64,000 bases of DNA, taken from positions 1-64,000 of the forward strand of contig NZ_CADCWT010000003.1 in assembly GCF_902806485.1 (NCBI RefSeq), given 5' to 3'. The notes beneath the pieces are model-generated. The model was not told the origin of the DNA, searched no databases, and saw nothing but the letters and a program-made list of their open reading frames with translations. Of the stretch, positions 38,299 to 47,997 are shown in pieces. Within the stretch, counting starts at the first letter, position 1. Each line of letters starts with the position of its first letter. This DNA is from Candidatus Frankia alpina (GTDB taxonomy: Bacteria > Actinomycetota > Actinomycetes > Frankiales > Frankiaceae). Position numbers and translations under genes: made by a program.

Positions 38299-40284
38299 GT
38301 GAGGGTCGACCCGGTTCTGCTTGCGGCGACCGAACCCGGCAGCCAGCCGATCCACTACGCCGCCGCCTCCGGGGTGTTCTCGCTGTCCTGGCTGGTCATC
38401 GTGCTGCCGCTGGCCGGCGCCGCGGTGCTGCTGCTCGGGGGGCGGCGCACCGACCGGGTCGGCCACATCATCGGGACACTTACGGCGGCGGCGAGCTTTG
38501 TGCTCGGCCTGGTGCTGTTCGCCACCCTGCTCGGCCGGGACGGGGACGACCGGGCGCTGTCGCAGCACCTGTACTCCTGGATCCCGGTGAACGGCTTCGG
38601 AGTGGACGTCGGCCTGCTCGTCGACCAGCTCTCGATCGTGTTCGTGCTGCTCATCACCGGCGTCGGCACGCTGATCCATATCTACTCGATCGGCTACATG
38701 GCGCACGACCCGAACAGGCGCAAGTTCTTCGCCTACATGAACCTGTTCCTGGCATCGATGCTGCTGCTCGTCCTGGGCAACAACTTCCTGTCGCTCTACG
38801 CCGGCTGGGAGCTCGTCGGCCTGTCGTCGTACCTGCTCATCAAGTTCTGGGAGGACCGACCGGCCGCGGCCACCGCGGCGAACAAGGCCTTCTACATGAA
38901 CCGGGTCGGTGACGTCGGCCTCGCCCTGGCGATCATGTTCATGTTCGCCACCGTCGGCTCGACCAGCTATGCGGACGTGTTCGGCGCCGCCGCCGCGGGC
39001 GTCATCGGTTACGGAACCCTGACCGCCATCGCGCTGCTGCTCCTGCTCGGCGCGTGCGGCAAGTCCGGCCAGTTCCCGTTGCAGGCGTGGCTGCCGGACG
39101 CGATGGAAGGCCCCACCCCGATCTCCGCGCTCATCCACGCGGCGACCATGGTCACCGCCGGGGTGTACCTGATCGTCCGGGACGGGCCGATCTTCGACGG
39201 GACGCAGGCGGCGCGCACGGTCGTCGTCATCATCGGCGCCGCGACGATCCTCATCGGCTGCGTCATCGGCTGCGCCTACGACGACATCAAGAAGGTGCTG
39301 GCCTACTCGACCGTCAGTCAGATCGGCTACATGTTCCTCGCGGTGGGCCTGGGGCCCGCGGGCTACGCGCTGGGCATCATGCACCTGGTCGCCCACGGCT
39401 TCTTCAAGGCCGGCCTGTTCCTCGGCGCCGGGTCGGTGATCCACGGGATGGACGACGACCAGGACCTGCGCCACTACGGCGGGCTGTGGCGGTACATGCC
39501 GATCACCTGGGTGACCTTCGGCCTCGGCTACCTGGCCATCATCGGCTTCCCGGGGCTGTCCGGGTTCTTCACCAAGGACCGCATCATCGAGACCGCCTTC
39601 GACAAGGGCGGGACATCCGGTTACCTGCTCGGTTCGATCGCGCTGCTCGGCGCGGGCATCACCGCGTTCTACATGACCCGGCTGTTCCTGATGACCTTCC
39701 ACGGCAAGCCGCGGTGGTCGTCGGAGGGGCCGGCGGCGAAGCACCCGCACGAGTCGCCGGTGTCGATGACCGGGCCGATGGTCGTGCTGGCCGTCGGCTC
39801 GGTGTTCGCCGGCGGCCTGTTCGTCCTTGGCCACTCGTTGCAGGACTGGCTCGAACCGGTCGCCGGGACGGGTGTCGAGGGCGTGCACACGTTCTCCCCG
39901 GTCGTGCTCACCCTGCTCACCCTGGTGGTGACCGCGGGCGGTTTCGCCGGCGCCTACCTGCGCTATCAGCTGCGGCCGGTCGAGTCCGTGGCGCGGCCGG
40001 ACACCGAGGTCAGCCTGGTCACCTTCGCCGCCCGGCACGACCTGTTCGCGAACACGTTCAACGAGACCGTCGCCATGCGTCCCGGCCAGTACCTGACCCG
40101 CTTCCTGGTCTGGCTGGACCTCGTCGGCATCGACGGGCTCGTGCGGGGCAGCGCTGCCGCCATCGGCGGGCTGTCCGGGCGGATGCGCCGCCTGCAGACC
40201 GGCTTCGTCCGGTCCTACGCTCTGTCGATGTTGGGAGGTGCCGTCCTCGTGGTCGGCGCACTGCTGCTGGTGAGGGCGGGCTGA
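38299..40284 (+). CDS. nuoL: NADH-quinone oxidoreductase subunit L
   Basis: NuoL is the distal antiporter-like proton pump with a long lateral helix at its C-terminus. The 661-residue protein has about 15-16 transmembrane helices, including [20 protein letters not shown] near residue 170 with the conserved Glu, the Lys-bearing [20 protein letters not shown] near residue 252, and [12 protein letters not shown]. Its length is normal. The GTG at 38299 gives a 20-residue lead before helix 1. The start is supported by frame rather than by a strong ribosome site. Confidence 0.94.
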   Translation: MRVDPVLLAATEPGSQPIHYAAASGVFSLSWLVIVLPLAGAAVLLLGGRRTDRVGHIIGTLTAAASFVLGLVLFATLLGRDGDDRALSQHLYSWIPVNGFGVDVGLLVDQLSIVFVLLITGVGTLIHIYSIGYMAHDPNRRKFFAYMNLFLASMLLLVLGNNFLSLYAGWELVGLSSYLLIKFWEDRPAAATAANKAFYMNRVGDVGLALAIMFMFATVGSTSYADVFGAAAAGVIGYGTLTAIALLLLLGACGKSGQFPLQAWLPDAMEGPTPISALIHAATMVTAGVYLIVRDGPIFDGTQAARTVVVIIGAATILIGCVIGCAYDDIKKVLAYSTVSQIGYMFLAVGLGPAGYALGIMHLVAHGFFKAGLFLGAGSVIHGMDDDQDLRHYGGLWRYMPITWVTFGLGYLAIIGFPGLSGFFTKDRIIETAFDKGGTSGYLLGSIALLGAGITAFYMTRLFLMTFHGKPRWSSEGPAAKHPHESPVSMTGPMVVLAVGSVFAGGLFVLGHSLQDWLEPVAGTGVEGVHTFSPVVLTLLTLVVTAGGFAGAYLRYQLRPVESVARPDTEVSLVTFAARHDLFANTFNETVAMRPGQYLTRFLVWLDLVGIDGLVRGSAAAIGGLSGRMRRLQTGFVRSYALSMLGGAVLVVGALLLVRAG

Positions 40285-40285
40285 C

Positions 40286-42115
40286 GTGAACACGGTCCCC
40301 TGGTTGACGATCCTGCTCATCGTCCCGGCCGCGGCCGCGGTGGTCGTCGCCGCCCTGCCGCGGCGCCACGCGACGCTCGCCAAGCAGCTCACCCTCGCTG
40401 TCACGCTCGCGGTCCTGGTGCTCGCCGTGATCGCGACCTTCGCCTACGACCCGGACAAGGCGGGCTTCCAGTTCGGCCAGTCCTACGACTGGATCTCCAC
40501 GTTCGGCATCTCCTACTCGGTCGGGGCCGACGGCATCTCGCTGGTGCTGATGCTGCTCGCCGCGCTGCTGGTGCCGGTCGTGGTGCTGTCGTCGTGGGAC
40601 GAGGTCGACGGCGGTGGCGCGGGCGGTGGCCGTGTCCCCGCTCCCACGGTCGCCCCCGACCGAGGCATGCCCGGTGGGTCCGTCGGCGACGTCGGGCCCG
40701 TCGGCGACGTCGAGGGGATCGGCCCAGTCGGTGACGTCGGCGGTGGGGCGGGCGGAACCACGGCCGTGCTGGCCGCCCCGGCCCCGGCGCGGCCCGTGAC
40801 GTTCCCGCCGGTCGAGACGCGGGGGGAGGCCGAGACGCCCGGTCGCCGTTCGGTGCCGGCGTTCTTCGCGCTGCTGCTCGCCCTGGAAGCCGGGATGATC
40901 GGCGTGTTCGCCGCGACCGACGTCTTCCTCTTCTACGTGTTCTTCGAAGCGATGCTGATCCCGATGTACTTCCTCATCGGCAGCTACGGCCCGGTGACCG
41001 AGCAGGCGCAACGCTCCTACGCGGCGGTGAAGTTCCTGGTCTACAGCCTGCTCGGCGGCCTGCTCATGCTCGCCGCGGTGATCGGCCTGTACGTCGTGTC
41101 CGCCGACAACCTCGGGCACGGCACGTTCGACTTCGCCACCCTGCGGCAGATGGAGATCACCCCGGGGGTGCAGAAGCTGCTGTTCCTCGGGTTCTTCGTC
41201 GCATTCGCGATCAAGGCCCCGCTGTTCCCGTTCCACACCTGGCTGCCCGACGCGGGCGCCCAGTCGCCCACCGGTGGCGCGGTGCTGCTCGTCGGCGTGC
41301 TGGACAAGGTGGGGACCTTCGGGCTGATCCGCTACTGCATCCCGCTGTTCCCGGACGGCGCGGACTACTTCGCTCCGATGGTGCTGGGCCTTGCGGTCGT
41401 CGGCATCTTCTACGGGGCCCTGCTGGCCATCGGGCAACGAGATATGAAGCGCCTGGTCGCCTACACGTCGCTCGCCCACTTCGGCTTCATCGCGCTGGGC
41501 GTGTTCGCCTTCACCAGCCAGGCCGGCACCGGTGCGGTGCTTTACATGGTCAACCACGGTCTGTCGACGGGGCTGCTGTTCCTGGTCGTCGGCTTCCTGG
41601 TGTCCCGCCGTGGCACCCGCGACGTCGGCGCCTACGGCGGCCTGGCGAAGGTGACGCCGGTGCTCGCCGGGGTCTTCCTCCTCGCCGGGCTGTCGTCGCT
41701 GGCGCTGCCCGGGACGAACAGCTTCGTCAGCGAGTTCCTCGTCCTGGTCGGCACGTTCACGGCGAACAAGCCGCTGGCGATCGTGGCGACCTGCGGCATC
41801 GTGCTCGCGGCGATCTACGTCCTGTACCTGTACCAGCGGACGATGACCGGTCCGATCGTCCACCCGGATAACAAGGTCCTGCACGATCTCAGCCTGCGCG
41901 AGAAGCTCGTCGTGGCCCCGATCGTCGCGCTTATCGTCGCCCTCGGGGTGTACCCGAAGCCGCTGCTTGACATCATTACGCCCACGGTGACGGCGACCTA
42001 CGCCGACATCGGCAAGTCCGATCCGGCACCGACCCATCCAGCGGCCGCGCATCCCGGGGCTGCCCATCCCGGGGCCACGCAGCCCGTCGCCACGCAGCCC
42101 GGAGGCCATTCGTGA
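40286..42115 (+). CDS. nuoM: NADH-quinone oxidoreductase subunit M with a loop insertion
   Basis: NuoM is the middle antiporter-like pump. Conserved parts include FYVFFEAMLIPMYFLIGSYG, AFAIKAPLFPFHTWLPDAG with the pumping Lys, and LVAYTSLAHFGFIALG. After the third hydrophobic region, at about residues 107-190, there is an extra hydrophilic stretch rich in Gly, Val, Asp and Pro. It contains a repeated VGDVGPVGDV/IGPVGDVGGG motif and has no match in ordinary NuoM. It breaks the protein between helices that are normally joined by a short loop. Length is 609 residues against about 500. The GTG start at 40286 is one base after the nuoL stop. Confidence 0.93.
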   Translation: MNTVPWLTILLIVPAAAAVVVAALPRRHATLAKQLTLAVTLAVLVLAVIATFAYDPDKAGFQFGQSYDWISTFGISYSVGADGISLVLMLLAALLVPVVVLSSWDEVDGGGAGGGRVPAPTVAPDRGMPGGSVGDVGPVGDVEGIGPVGDVGGGAGGTTAVLAAPAPARPVTFPPVETRGEAETPGRRSVPAFFALLLALEAGMIGVFAATDVFLFYVFFEAMLIPMYFLIGSYGPVTEQAQRSYAAVKFLVYSLLGGLLMLAAVIGLYVVSADNLGHGTFDFATLRQMEITPGVQKLLFLGFFVAFAIKAPLFPFHTWLPDAGAQSPTGGAVLLVGVLDKVGTFGLIRYCIPLFPDGADYFAPMVLGLAVVGIFYGALLAIGQRDMKRLVAYTSLAHFGFIALGVFAFTSQAGTGAVLYMVNHGLSTGLLFLVVGFLVSRRGTRDVGAYGGLAKVTPVLAGVFLLAGLSSLALPGTNSFVSEFLVLVGTFTANKPLAIVATCGIVLAAIYVLYLYQRTMTGPIVHPDNKVLHDLSLREKLVVAPIVALIVALGVYPKPLLDIITPTVTATYADIGKSDPAPTHPAAAHPGAAHPGATQPVATQPGGHS

Positions 42116-43686
42116 GCGCCGATCCGATCATCCTGCTGGCGCAGACACAGAAGATCACGCCGCCGTCGATCGAGTACTCCTCGCTGAGCCCACTGCTCAT
42201 CGTTTTCGTGGTGGCGCTGGTCGGGGTGCTCGTCGACGCCTTCGCCACTCGCCGGGCGCGCCGGGTCATCCAGCCGGTCCTGGCCGGCGGTGGCTTCATC
42301 GCCGCGCTGGTCGCGGTAGCGGTGCTGCACGGCCGGCACGCGGTGCTCGCCTCGGGCGCGGTGGCGATCGACGCGCCGACGCTGTTCATGCAGGGCACGA
42401 TCCTGGTCTTTGCGCTGCTGTCGGTGCTGCTCGTGGCCGAGCGCCAGCTCGACTCCTCCGGCGGCGTGATCGTCGCCTCGGCGGCGATCACGCCCGGCTC
42501 GAAGGGCTCGACCGCGCAGCAGACCTCCGCGCACATGCAGACCGAGGCATACCCGCTGATGGTCTTCTCGGTCACCGGCATGATGCTTTTCGTCGCCTCG
42601 AACAACCTGCTGGTGATGTTCGTGGCGCTGGAGATTTTGTCGCTGCCGCTGTACCTGCTGGCCGGGCTCGCTCGCCGTCGGCGCCTGCTCTCGCAGGAGG
42701 CGGCGATGAAATATTTCCTGCTCGGAGCATTCTCCTCGGCGTTTTTTCTCTACGGGGTCGCGTTCGCCTACGGGTTTGCCGGCAGCGTGGAGCTCGGCAA
42801 GGTCGCCGACGCGGTCGGTGCGGTGGGGAAGAACGACACCTACCTCTACCTCTCGCTCGGCCTGCTCGCCGTCGGCCTGTTCTTCAAGATCGGCGCAGCG
42901 CCGTTCCACTCGTGGACGCCCGACGTCTACCAGGGCTCCCCGACCCCGGTGACCGCGTTCATGGCTGCCGGGACCAAGGTCGCAGCCTTCGGCGCCCTGC
43001 TGCGCGTCTTCTACGTCGCCTTCGGCGGCCTGCGCTGGGACTGGCGGCCGGTGCTGTGGACCGTGGCGATCCTCACGATGGTCGTCGGCGCGGTGCTGGC
43101 GCTGACCCAGCGCGACATCAAGCGGATGCTGGCCTACTCGGCGGTCGCCCACGCCGGCTTCCTGCTCGTCGGGCTCGCCGGCACCAACACCGACGGCCTG
43201 CGCGGCTCGATGTTCTACCTGGTCACCTACGGCTTCACCACGATCGCCGCGTTCGCCGCGGTCTCGCTGGTACGCACCGGCGACGGCGAGGCCAGCGACC
43301 TGTCCCAGTGGCGGGGGCTCGGCCGCTCCTCGCCGCTGCTGGCCGGCACGTTCTCCTTCCTCCTGCTGGCGCTCGCCGGCATCCCGCTGACCAGCGGATT
43401 CACCGGGAAGTTCGCCGTGTTCCAGGCGGCGATCGAGGGCGACGCGACCCCGCTCGTGATCGTGGCCCTGGTGTGCAGCGCGATCGCAGCCTTCTTCTAC
43501 GTGCGCGTGATCGTGCTGATGTTCTTCTCGGAGCCGCTCGCCGAGGGGCCCGTCGTGGTCACCCGACCGACCCTGACCTTCGGCACGGTCGGCATCGGCA
43601 CCGTCGCGACACTTGTCCTGGGAGTAGCGCCACAGCCCCTTCTGGACCTCGCCAATACCGCGGCGACGTCTGGCTTCGTACGCTGA
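42112..43686 (+). CDS. nuoN: NADH-quinone oxidoreductase subunit N
   Basis: NuoN is the third antiporter-like pump and the last nuo gene. The 524-residue protein shows VALEILSLPLYLLAGLARRR near residue 170 with the conserved Glu, FFKIGAAPFHSWTPDVYQGSP near residue 260 with the pumping Lys, and MLAYSAVAHAGFLLVG near residue 340. About 14 transmembrane helices are visible. The GTG at 42112 overlaps the nuoM stop. Seven bases after its end the polyprenyl synthase begins, suggesting that gene is transcribed with the operon. Confidence 0.94.
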   Translation: MSADPIILLAQTQKITPPSIEYSSLSPLLIVFVVALVGVLVDAFATRRARRVIQPVLAGGGFIAALVAVAVLHGRHAVLASGAVAIDAPTLFMQGTILVFALLSVLLVAERQLDSSGGVIVASAAITPGSKGSTAQQTSAHMQTEAYPLMVFSVTGMMLFVASNNLLVMFVALEILSLPLYLLAGLARRRRLLSQEAAMKYFLLGAFSSAFFLYGVAFAYGFAGSVELGKVADAVGAVGKNDTYLYLSLGLLAVGLFFKIGAAPFHSWTPDVYQGSPTPVTAFMAAGTKVAAFGALLRVFYVAFGGLRWDWRPVLWTVAILTMVVGAVLALTQRDIKRMLAYSAVAHAGFLLVGLAGTNTDGLRGSMFYLVTYGFTTIAAFAAVSLVRTGDGEASDLSQWRGLGRSSPLLAGTFSFLLLALAGIPLTSGFTGKFAVFQAAIEGDATPLVIVALVCSAIAAFFYVRVIVLMFFSEPLAEGPVVVTRPTLTFGTVGIGTVATLVLGVAPQPLLDLANTAATSGFVR

Positions 43687-43693
43687 CGGTGGT

Positions 43694-44710
43694 ATGAGCG
43701 CTATCGGGCTGGACGTCGTGGGGATCAGGACCGATCCTGATCTGGAAAAAGCCGTGCGAGATGGGCTTGGTCAGGTGGAGAAGCTGCTACGCACATCTGT
43801 GCGCAGCGAGTTCTCCTTCGTGACCGAGACCTCGCGGCATCTCGTCGACGCGGGGGGTAAACGCTTCCGCCCGATCGTCGTGCTGCTGGCCGCACACTTC
43901 GCCGATCCGCACGCCCCCGGGGTGGTGCCGGCGGCTGTCGCGATCGAACTCACCCATCTGTCGACGCTGTACCACGACGACGTGATGGACGAGGCCCCCC
44001 GGCGCCGGGGGGCGGCGTCCGCCAACGCCCGGTGGACGAACACGGTCGCGATCCTCACCGGTGACTACCTGTTCGCCCGCGCCTCCGACATCACCGCGGA
44101 CCTGGGCCCCGCGGCGACCCGGATCCTGGCCCGGACGATCGCGACCCTGTGCGAAGGTCAGATCCGCGAGACCGTCGGCCCCGCGCCCGACCAGGACCCG
44201 GTCGAGCACTACCTGCGAGTGGTCACGGAGAAGACCGCCTCGCTGATCGCCACCTCCGGCCGCCTCGGCGCCATGCTCGCCGGCGCGGACCCGGTCACCG
44301 TCGACACCCTGGCAACCTTCGGCGAGCTGTTCGGGGTGGCCTTCCAACTCTCCGACGACATCATCGACGTCGCCTCCGACCCCGCCGACTCCGGGAAGAC
44401 CCCCGGCACCGACCTGCGGGAGGGCATCCCCACCCTGCCGGTCCTCTACGCGCTGCAGGCCGAGGACCGGGCCGCCGGGCGGCTGCGAGAGCTCATCAAC
44501 TCGGGCTTCGCCGCCGGGGGCGGGAACCCGGATGAGGGCGTCGCCGAGGCGATCGAGCTGCTGCGTGCGCACGACGGGATGGCGCGGGCCCGCCGGGAGC
44601 TCGTGGCCTGGTCGACCCGTGCCCGGGAATGCCTGGCCCCGCTGCCGGACAACGCGGCGAAGACGGCCCTGGAGTCCCTCGCCGACTTCGTCATCGACCG
44701 CACCGGCTGA
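43694..44710 (+). CDS. Polyprenyl diphosphate synthase
   Basis: This trans-prenyltransferase condenses isopentenyl diphosphate onto allylic primers. The 338-residue protein has both Asp-rich motifs, DDVMD at residues 95-99 (TLYHDDVMDE) and DDIID at 221-225 (QLSDDIIDVASD), with GGKRFRP near 54-60. The positions before the first motif carry small side chains (THLSTLYHDD), consistent with a long-chain product. Immediately after the complex I operon, it most likely makes the menaquinone side chain (heptaprenyl to nonaprenyl). Chain length cannot be fixed by eye. It resembles GrcC/HepT-type actinobacterial enzymes. The start ATG 43694 is seven bases after nuoN. Confidence 0.9.
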   Translation: MSAIGLDVVGIRTDPDLEKAVRDGLGQVEKLLRTSVRSEFSFVTETSRHLVDAGGKRFRPIVVLLAAHFADPHAPGVVPAAVAIELTHLSTLYHDDVMDEAPRRRGAASANARWTNTVAILTGDYLFARASDITADLGPAATRILARTIATLCEGQIRETVGPAPDQDPVEHYLRVVTEKTASLIATSGRLGAMLAGADPVTVDTLATFGELFGVAFQLSDDIIDVASDPADSGKTPGTDLREGIPTLPVLYALQAEDRAAGRLRELINSGFAAGGGNPDEGVAEAIELLRAHDGMARARRELVAWSTRARECLAPLPDNAAKTALESLADFVIDRTG

Positions 44711-44827
44711 GGCGCTCCCCGGCCACGCCGCCACCCGGTCGCCCGGGAGCGGACGCCGTGTCCCGGGACAGCAGCGGGGCGGCGCACCGGGAGGGACGGC
44801 GCGGCCGCCCCGGGGACGGCGGGTGGG

Positions 44828-45939
44828 TCAGTGGTGAGCGGCCTGGGACGCGCTCGGCGTGCCGCTCGACCGCTGCGACGGAACCGTGGACGTCGTGGAC
44901 GTGTCGTGGGTCGTGGCGGCGCCACTCGACTCGTTGAACCAGGAACCGAGCAGCGGTTCCACGTCGATCGGGGTCGGGTGGAACGGCAGCGAGCCCGTGC
45001 CCGGGGACGCGGTGGCGGCCGGCGCAGTCGCCGGGCTCGTGGCTTCGCCGCCGGCGGATTCCGACGGAGTCGCGGTGGTCGTCGGGGCTGACGTGGCGGT
45101 GGTGCCCGCCGTGGTCGCGGCGCCGGTGCTCGGCGCGATGGAGCGCAGGTCGGTCGGCCCGGTGGCGGGCTGGTCGCGTGGGATCAGCGAGATGATCGGG
45201 ATCGGCGCGGTGGTGGGGCCCAGCGCGACCGTGCTGAGACCGGCCGACCGGCTGACCTGCCGCCACTCGACGAACCGGAGCCGCTCGACCCGGTACCCGC
45301 CTGATCGGCGCTCGGCGCGAGCTCGGCCCGCGGCGGCGTGCTCAGGGCGCGGTCTCGCGACGCCTGGGTCTGCGCCGCGCCGTACGCGAACGCCTCCGTG
45401 CCGCCGGTGTACTGGATCCGCGGTGCCTTACCGGCGTTCGGGACCGCCGTGCCGCCAGCCCCCCGTCGCCCCCGAAGGCCACCCCGGCGACGAGGGCTGA
45501 CAGCCCGGCCAGCGAGACGGTCCCGCGCAGCAGCCGGGGCCGGTCGGCCGCGCCGGGGGCCGACGGGCATCCGGCCAGTGGTGGGCATCCTGCTGGCGGC
45601 GAAGGACGCCCCGGAGGAGGGGCTCACCACCCGAGCTGCGCCGGCGAAGTGGGAACCCCGCTCCCAGGACACGGCGCCGTGAGCGGGGGAGTCCGACCAC
45701 CGCTCGTCGCGGTACCGGTCATCGTCGCCGTACTGGTCATCGTCGTCGTACCGGTACGAGTCGTCCGAGTCGTACCTTTTGTCTGCTTCGTACCGGTTGT
45801 TCGTGTCGTACCGATCATCCGTATCGTATTGGTCGTCCGTGTCGAACCGGTCATCGTCGTACCGGTCGTCGGTGTTTCCGTCGTCGGCGGCCAACCGGTC
45901 GTGTCGTGGCCAGCCCCGCCCGACGGGCGCGCGGCGCAT
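44828..45939 (-). pseudogene. Frameshifted surface protein with an Asp/Tyr-rich repeat region
   Basis: Coding character is clear but split over three frames. From about ATG 45939 (or further upstream) the product has Asp/Tyr repeats (DDRYDDDRFDTDDQYDTDD and similar). Near 45560 a hydrophobic segment, LLRGTVSLAGLSALVAGVAF, reads in a second frame. Near 45460 the first frame resumes with PRIQYTGGTEAFAYGAAQTQ. At about 45305 a third frame takes over (VERLRFVEWRQVSRSAGL, later PIDVEPLLGSWFNESS) and runs to the stop at 44828-44830. The layout suggests a cytoplasmic acidic tail, one membrane helix and a Thr/Ser/Pro-rich outside domain. I do not know the family. G-runs at the breaks suggest indels or sequencing slips. 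Confidence 0.5.
45700..45890. repeat. Degenerate tandem repeats encoding Asp/Tyr-rich units
   Basis: On the minus strand this stretch consists of variations on a unit coding for (T/D)DD(R/Q)YD, such as GACCGGTACGACGATGACCG. It is less GC-rich than the surroundings. It lies inside the frameshifted surface protein gene and probably grew by slippage. Confidence 0.7.
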
Positions 45940-46756
45940 CGGATCGGTCGGGTCCTCGCCGCGGTCGCGCTGCTGCCGGGCGGCGGCGTGGCCGTCCCAG
46001 GCCGGCGCGGATTGCCGAGCCTGGCGGGCGGTGGTGCTGACCGACAGCGGGCCGGTGAGGGTGTCGAGCTCGCCGGGTGGGGCGAACGGGGGGCGCGGTG
46101 GGATCCGCGCGGCTGCCTGGCTGCGCGGGGCGGGGCTGCGGGAATGCCGACCGGCGGAGTGGCTACCCACGGCTGCCTCCGGCGGGCAGCGGCGCTTCGG
46201 ACCCGGCCAGCCGGGCACGGTTCACCCGGGAGCAGGGCAGTTGCAAACAGGCCGCCTCGGCGGCATGGACGGTGCCCACCGACGAACGCGGACTGGCCGC
46301 GGACCGCGGGCTGAGGGTTCGATGACCCCGCACTACGCCTCCGGCTGCATTGGTGTTGTGAGCCCCCCCGGGCTACACGGCACCCCCACGCGCAACATCA
46401 CCTTACCCGACCTGCGCGGAGCAGCAAATACCGGACTTATCCGAAGTAACTAGTTAATTGTCGGTGCGAGGGAGATGTTCCGTGGCCGGAACGGCGCCGC
46501 CGGGAGGTCCGCGCCGTATTCTCACGGCTGAGCCGCGTCCCACCATGGCCGGCTCGGGCCGGACTCACCGGGCCTGCAGCCGGCTTTGAGGCCCCATGCC
46601 GGCCGCGCTCGGCCGGGGGTCGGTGCGCCGTGGCTCGCCGGGCTGGTGGGACAGGCGGGTCGCTGGGCGGGCGGACCGTGGGTGGCGCTTTCGGGGGTCC
46701 CCCGGCAGCTCCCCGGACGAGAATTCGGGTGCCCCCGGGGTCCCCTGGAACGCGGA
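45940..46756. other. Intergenic region between pseudogene and korB
   Basis: About 820 bases without a convincing gene. The part 46410-46460 is AT-rich (GAAGTAACTAGTTAATTGTC), unlike the rest, and could be a promoter for the leftward pseudogene. Frames that are open here read as Pro/Arg-rich low-complexity sequence. Part of 45940-46218 could be the 5' end of the frameshifted gene if its start lies further upstream. Confidence 0.4.
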
Positions 46757-46793
46757 AAGGCCGGGGCGGCGCCGATGCGCGCGCCCCGGCCTT
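46757..46793 (-). terminator. Terminator of the korAB operon
   Basis: A perfect 12-bp stem, AAGGCCGGGGCG (46757-46768) with CGCCCCGGCCTT (46782-46793), closes a 13-base loop. It lies about 145 bases beyond the korB stop in the direction of kor transcription. Nothing else nearby would need it. Confidence 0.65.
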
Positions 46794-46935
46794 CATGCCG
46801 GTCGCCTGTTAGGCCGGACCGCTCCGCTGGCGAGGTGGCCCGGGTAGTCTCCGGCGGGGACCGGACCGGGTCGTCCAGGCCGGCCGGCGAATACCGGCCG
46901 GCGGTGGCCGGGCGACCCGGTCGTCCACACCTGGG

Positions 46936-47997
46936 TCAGTCGATGGTCCAGGTCTCCCCGCCGGAGATCAGCGACATCAGGTCGCCGGCGCCCTGCTTTT
47001 CCCGAGCATCGCTGATCTGGGTGTTGAGTGCCTCGTCGTACGTGGGTGCGTCGACGCTGCGGAAGATCCCGATGGGCGTGACCCCGTGCGTGTCGCCGGT
47101 GAGCCGGGACAGCGCGAAGGACTGGCTCGGGTCCGCCGCGGTGGCGGCGTGCACGAGGACCCCCGGGCTGCCCGCGGGCACGACCTCCAGGCTGCCGTCA
47201 TCCGCGCGGCGGATCGCCTTGTCGCCCTCGGCGCCGAAGACGAGCGGCTCGCCGTGCGCCAGCTTCAGCGTCACGTCGTCGCGGCTCGATCGGTCCTTGA
47301 GCGTGTCGAAGGCGCCGTCGTTGAAGATGTTGCAGTTCTGGAAGATCTCGACGAACGCGGTCCCAGGGTGCTCCGCTGCGGCGCGCAGCACCGAGGTCAG
47401 ATGCGTCCGGTCCGAGTCGATCGATCGCCCGACGAAGGTGGCTTCCGCACCGAGCGCCAGCGACACCGGGTTGTACGGCCGGTCCAGCGAGCCGAACGGT
47501 GTCGACTTGGTGATCTTGCCGATCTCGGAGGTGGGCGAGTACTGGCCCTTGGTCAGACCATAGATCCGGTTGTTGAACATGAGGATCTTGAGGTTGACGT
47601 TGCGGCGCAGCGCGTGCAGCAGGTGATTGCCGCCGATGGACAGCGCGTCGCCGTCACCGGTGACGACCCAGACCGACAGGTCCGGCCGCGAGGTGGCGAG
47701 GCCGGTGGCGATCGCTGGCGCGCGGCCGTGGATGGAGTGCATCCCGTAGGTCTGCAGGTAGTACGGGAACCGCGAGGAGCAGCCGATCCCGGAGATGAAG
47801 GCGATGTTCTCGCGGGCGATCCCGAGCTCGGGAAGGAAGCCCTGGACGGTGGCGAGGATGGCGTAGTCACCGCAGCCCGGGCACCAGCGCACCTCCTGGT
47901 CGGAGGTGAAGTCCTTGCGGCTCTGCTGGGCCGGGGCGACCGGCACCAGGTCGAGTAGACGGTTGCTGATTCCGGTGTGATTCGTTGTGACGGTCAC
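46936..47997 (-). CDS. korB: 2-oxoacid:ferredoxin oxidoreductase, beta subunit
   Basis: KorB binds thiamine diphosphate and an iron-sulfur cluster and, with KorA, converts 2-oxoglutarate (or a related 2-oxoacid) and CoA to acyl-CoA, reducing ferredoxin. The 353-residue protein has RWCPGCGDYAIL near residue 37 (cluster Cys pair), GIGCSSRFPYY, and the thiamine site GDGDALSIGGNHLLHALRRN near residue 110. The GTG start at 47997 overlaps the korA stop (GTGA), so the two are translationally coupled. It matches the KorAB pair of Mycobacterium, an alternative to 2-oxoglutarate dehydrogenase. Substrate preference is inferred. Confidence 0.92.
   Translation of the reverse strand: MTVTTNHTGISNRLLDLVPVAPAQQSRKDFTSDQEVRWCPGCGDYAILATVQGFLPELGIARENIAFISGIGCSSRFPYYLQTYGMHSIHGRAPAIATGLATSRPDLSVWVVTGDGDALSIGGNHLLHALRRNVNLKILMFNNRIYGLTKGQYSPTSEIGKITKSTPFGSLDRPYNPVSLALGAEATFVGRSIDSDRTHLTSVLRAAAEHPGTAFVEIFQNCNIFNDGAFDTLKDRSSRDDVTLKLAHGEPLVFGAEGDKAIRRADDGSLEVVPAGSPGVLVHAATAADPSQSFALSRLTGDTHGVTPIGIFRSVDAPTYDEALNTQISDAREKQGAGDLMSLISGGETWTID

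Noticed and set aside
38266..42109. Very long minus-strand open frames opposite nuoL and nuoM
   Set aside because: Same shadow effect of GC-rich third positions; the plus-strand genes are well-defined membrane subunits.
45184..46314. Plus-strand frames across the Asp/Tyr repeat region (Val/Ile-rich products)
   Set aside because: They are the antisense reading of the repeats; the apparent hydrophobic protein is simply the complement of Asp and Tyr codons.
46437..46796. 119-codon minus-strand frame between the surface protein remnant and korB
   Set aside because: Pro/Arg/Ala-rich product without domain; it also spans the korAB terminator hairpin.
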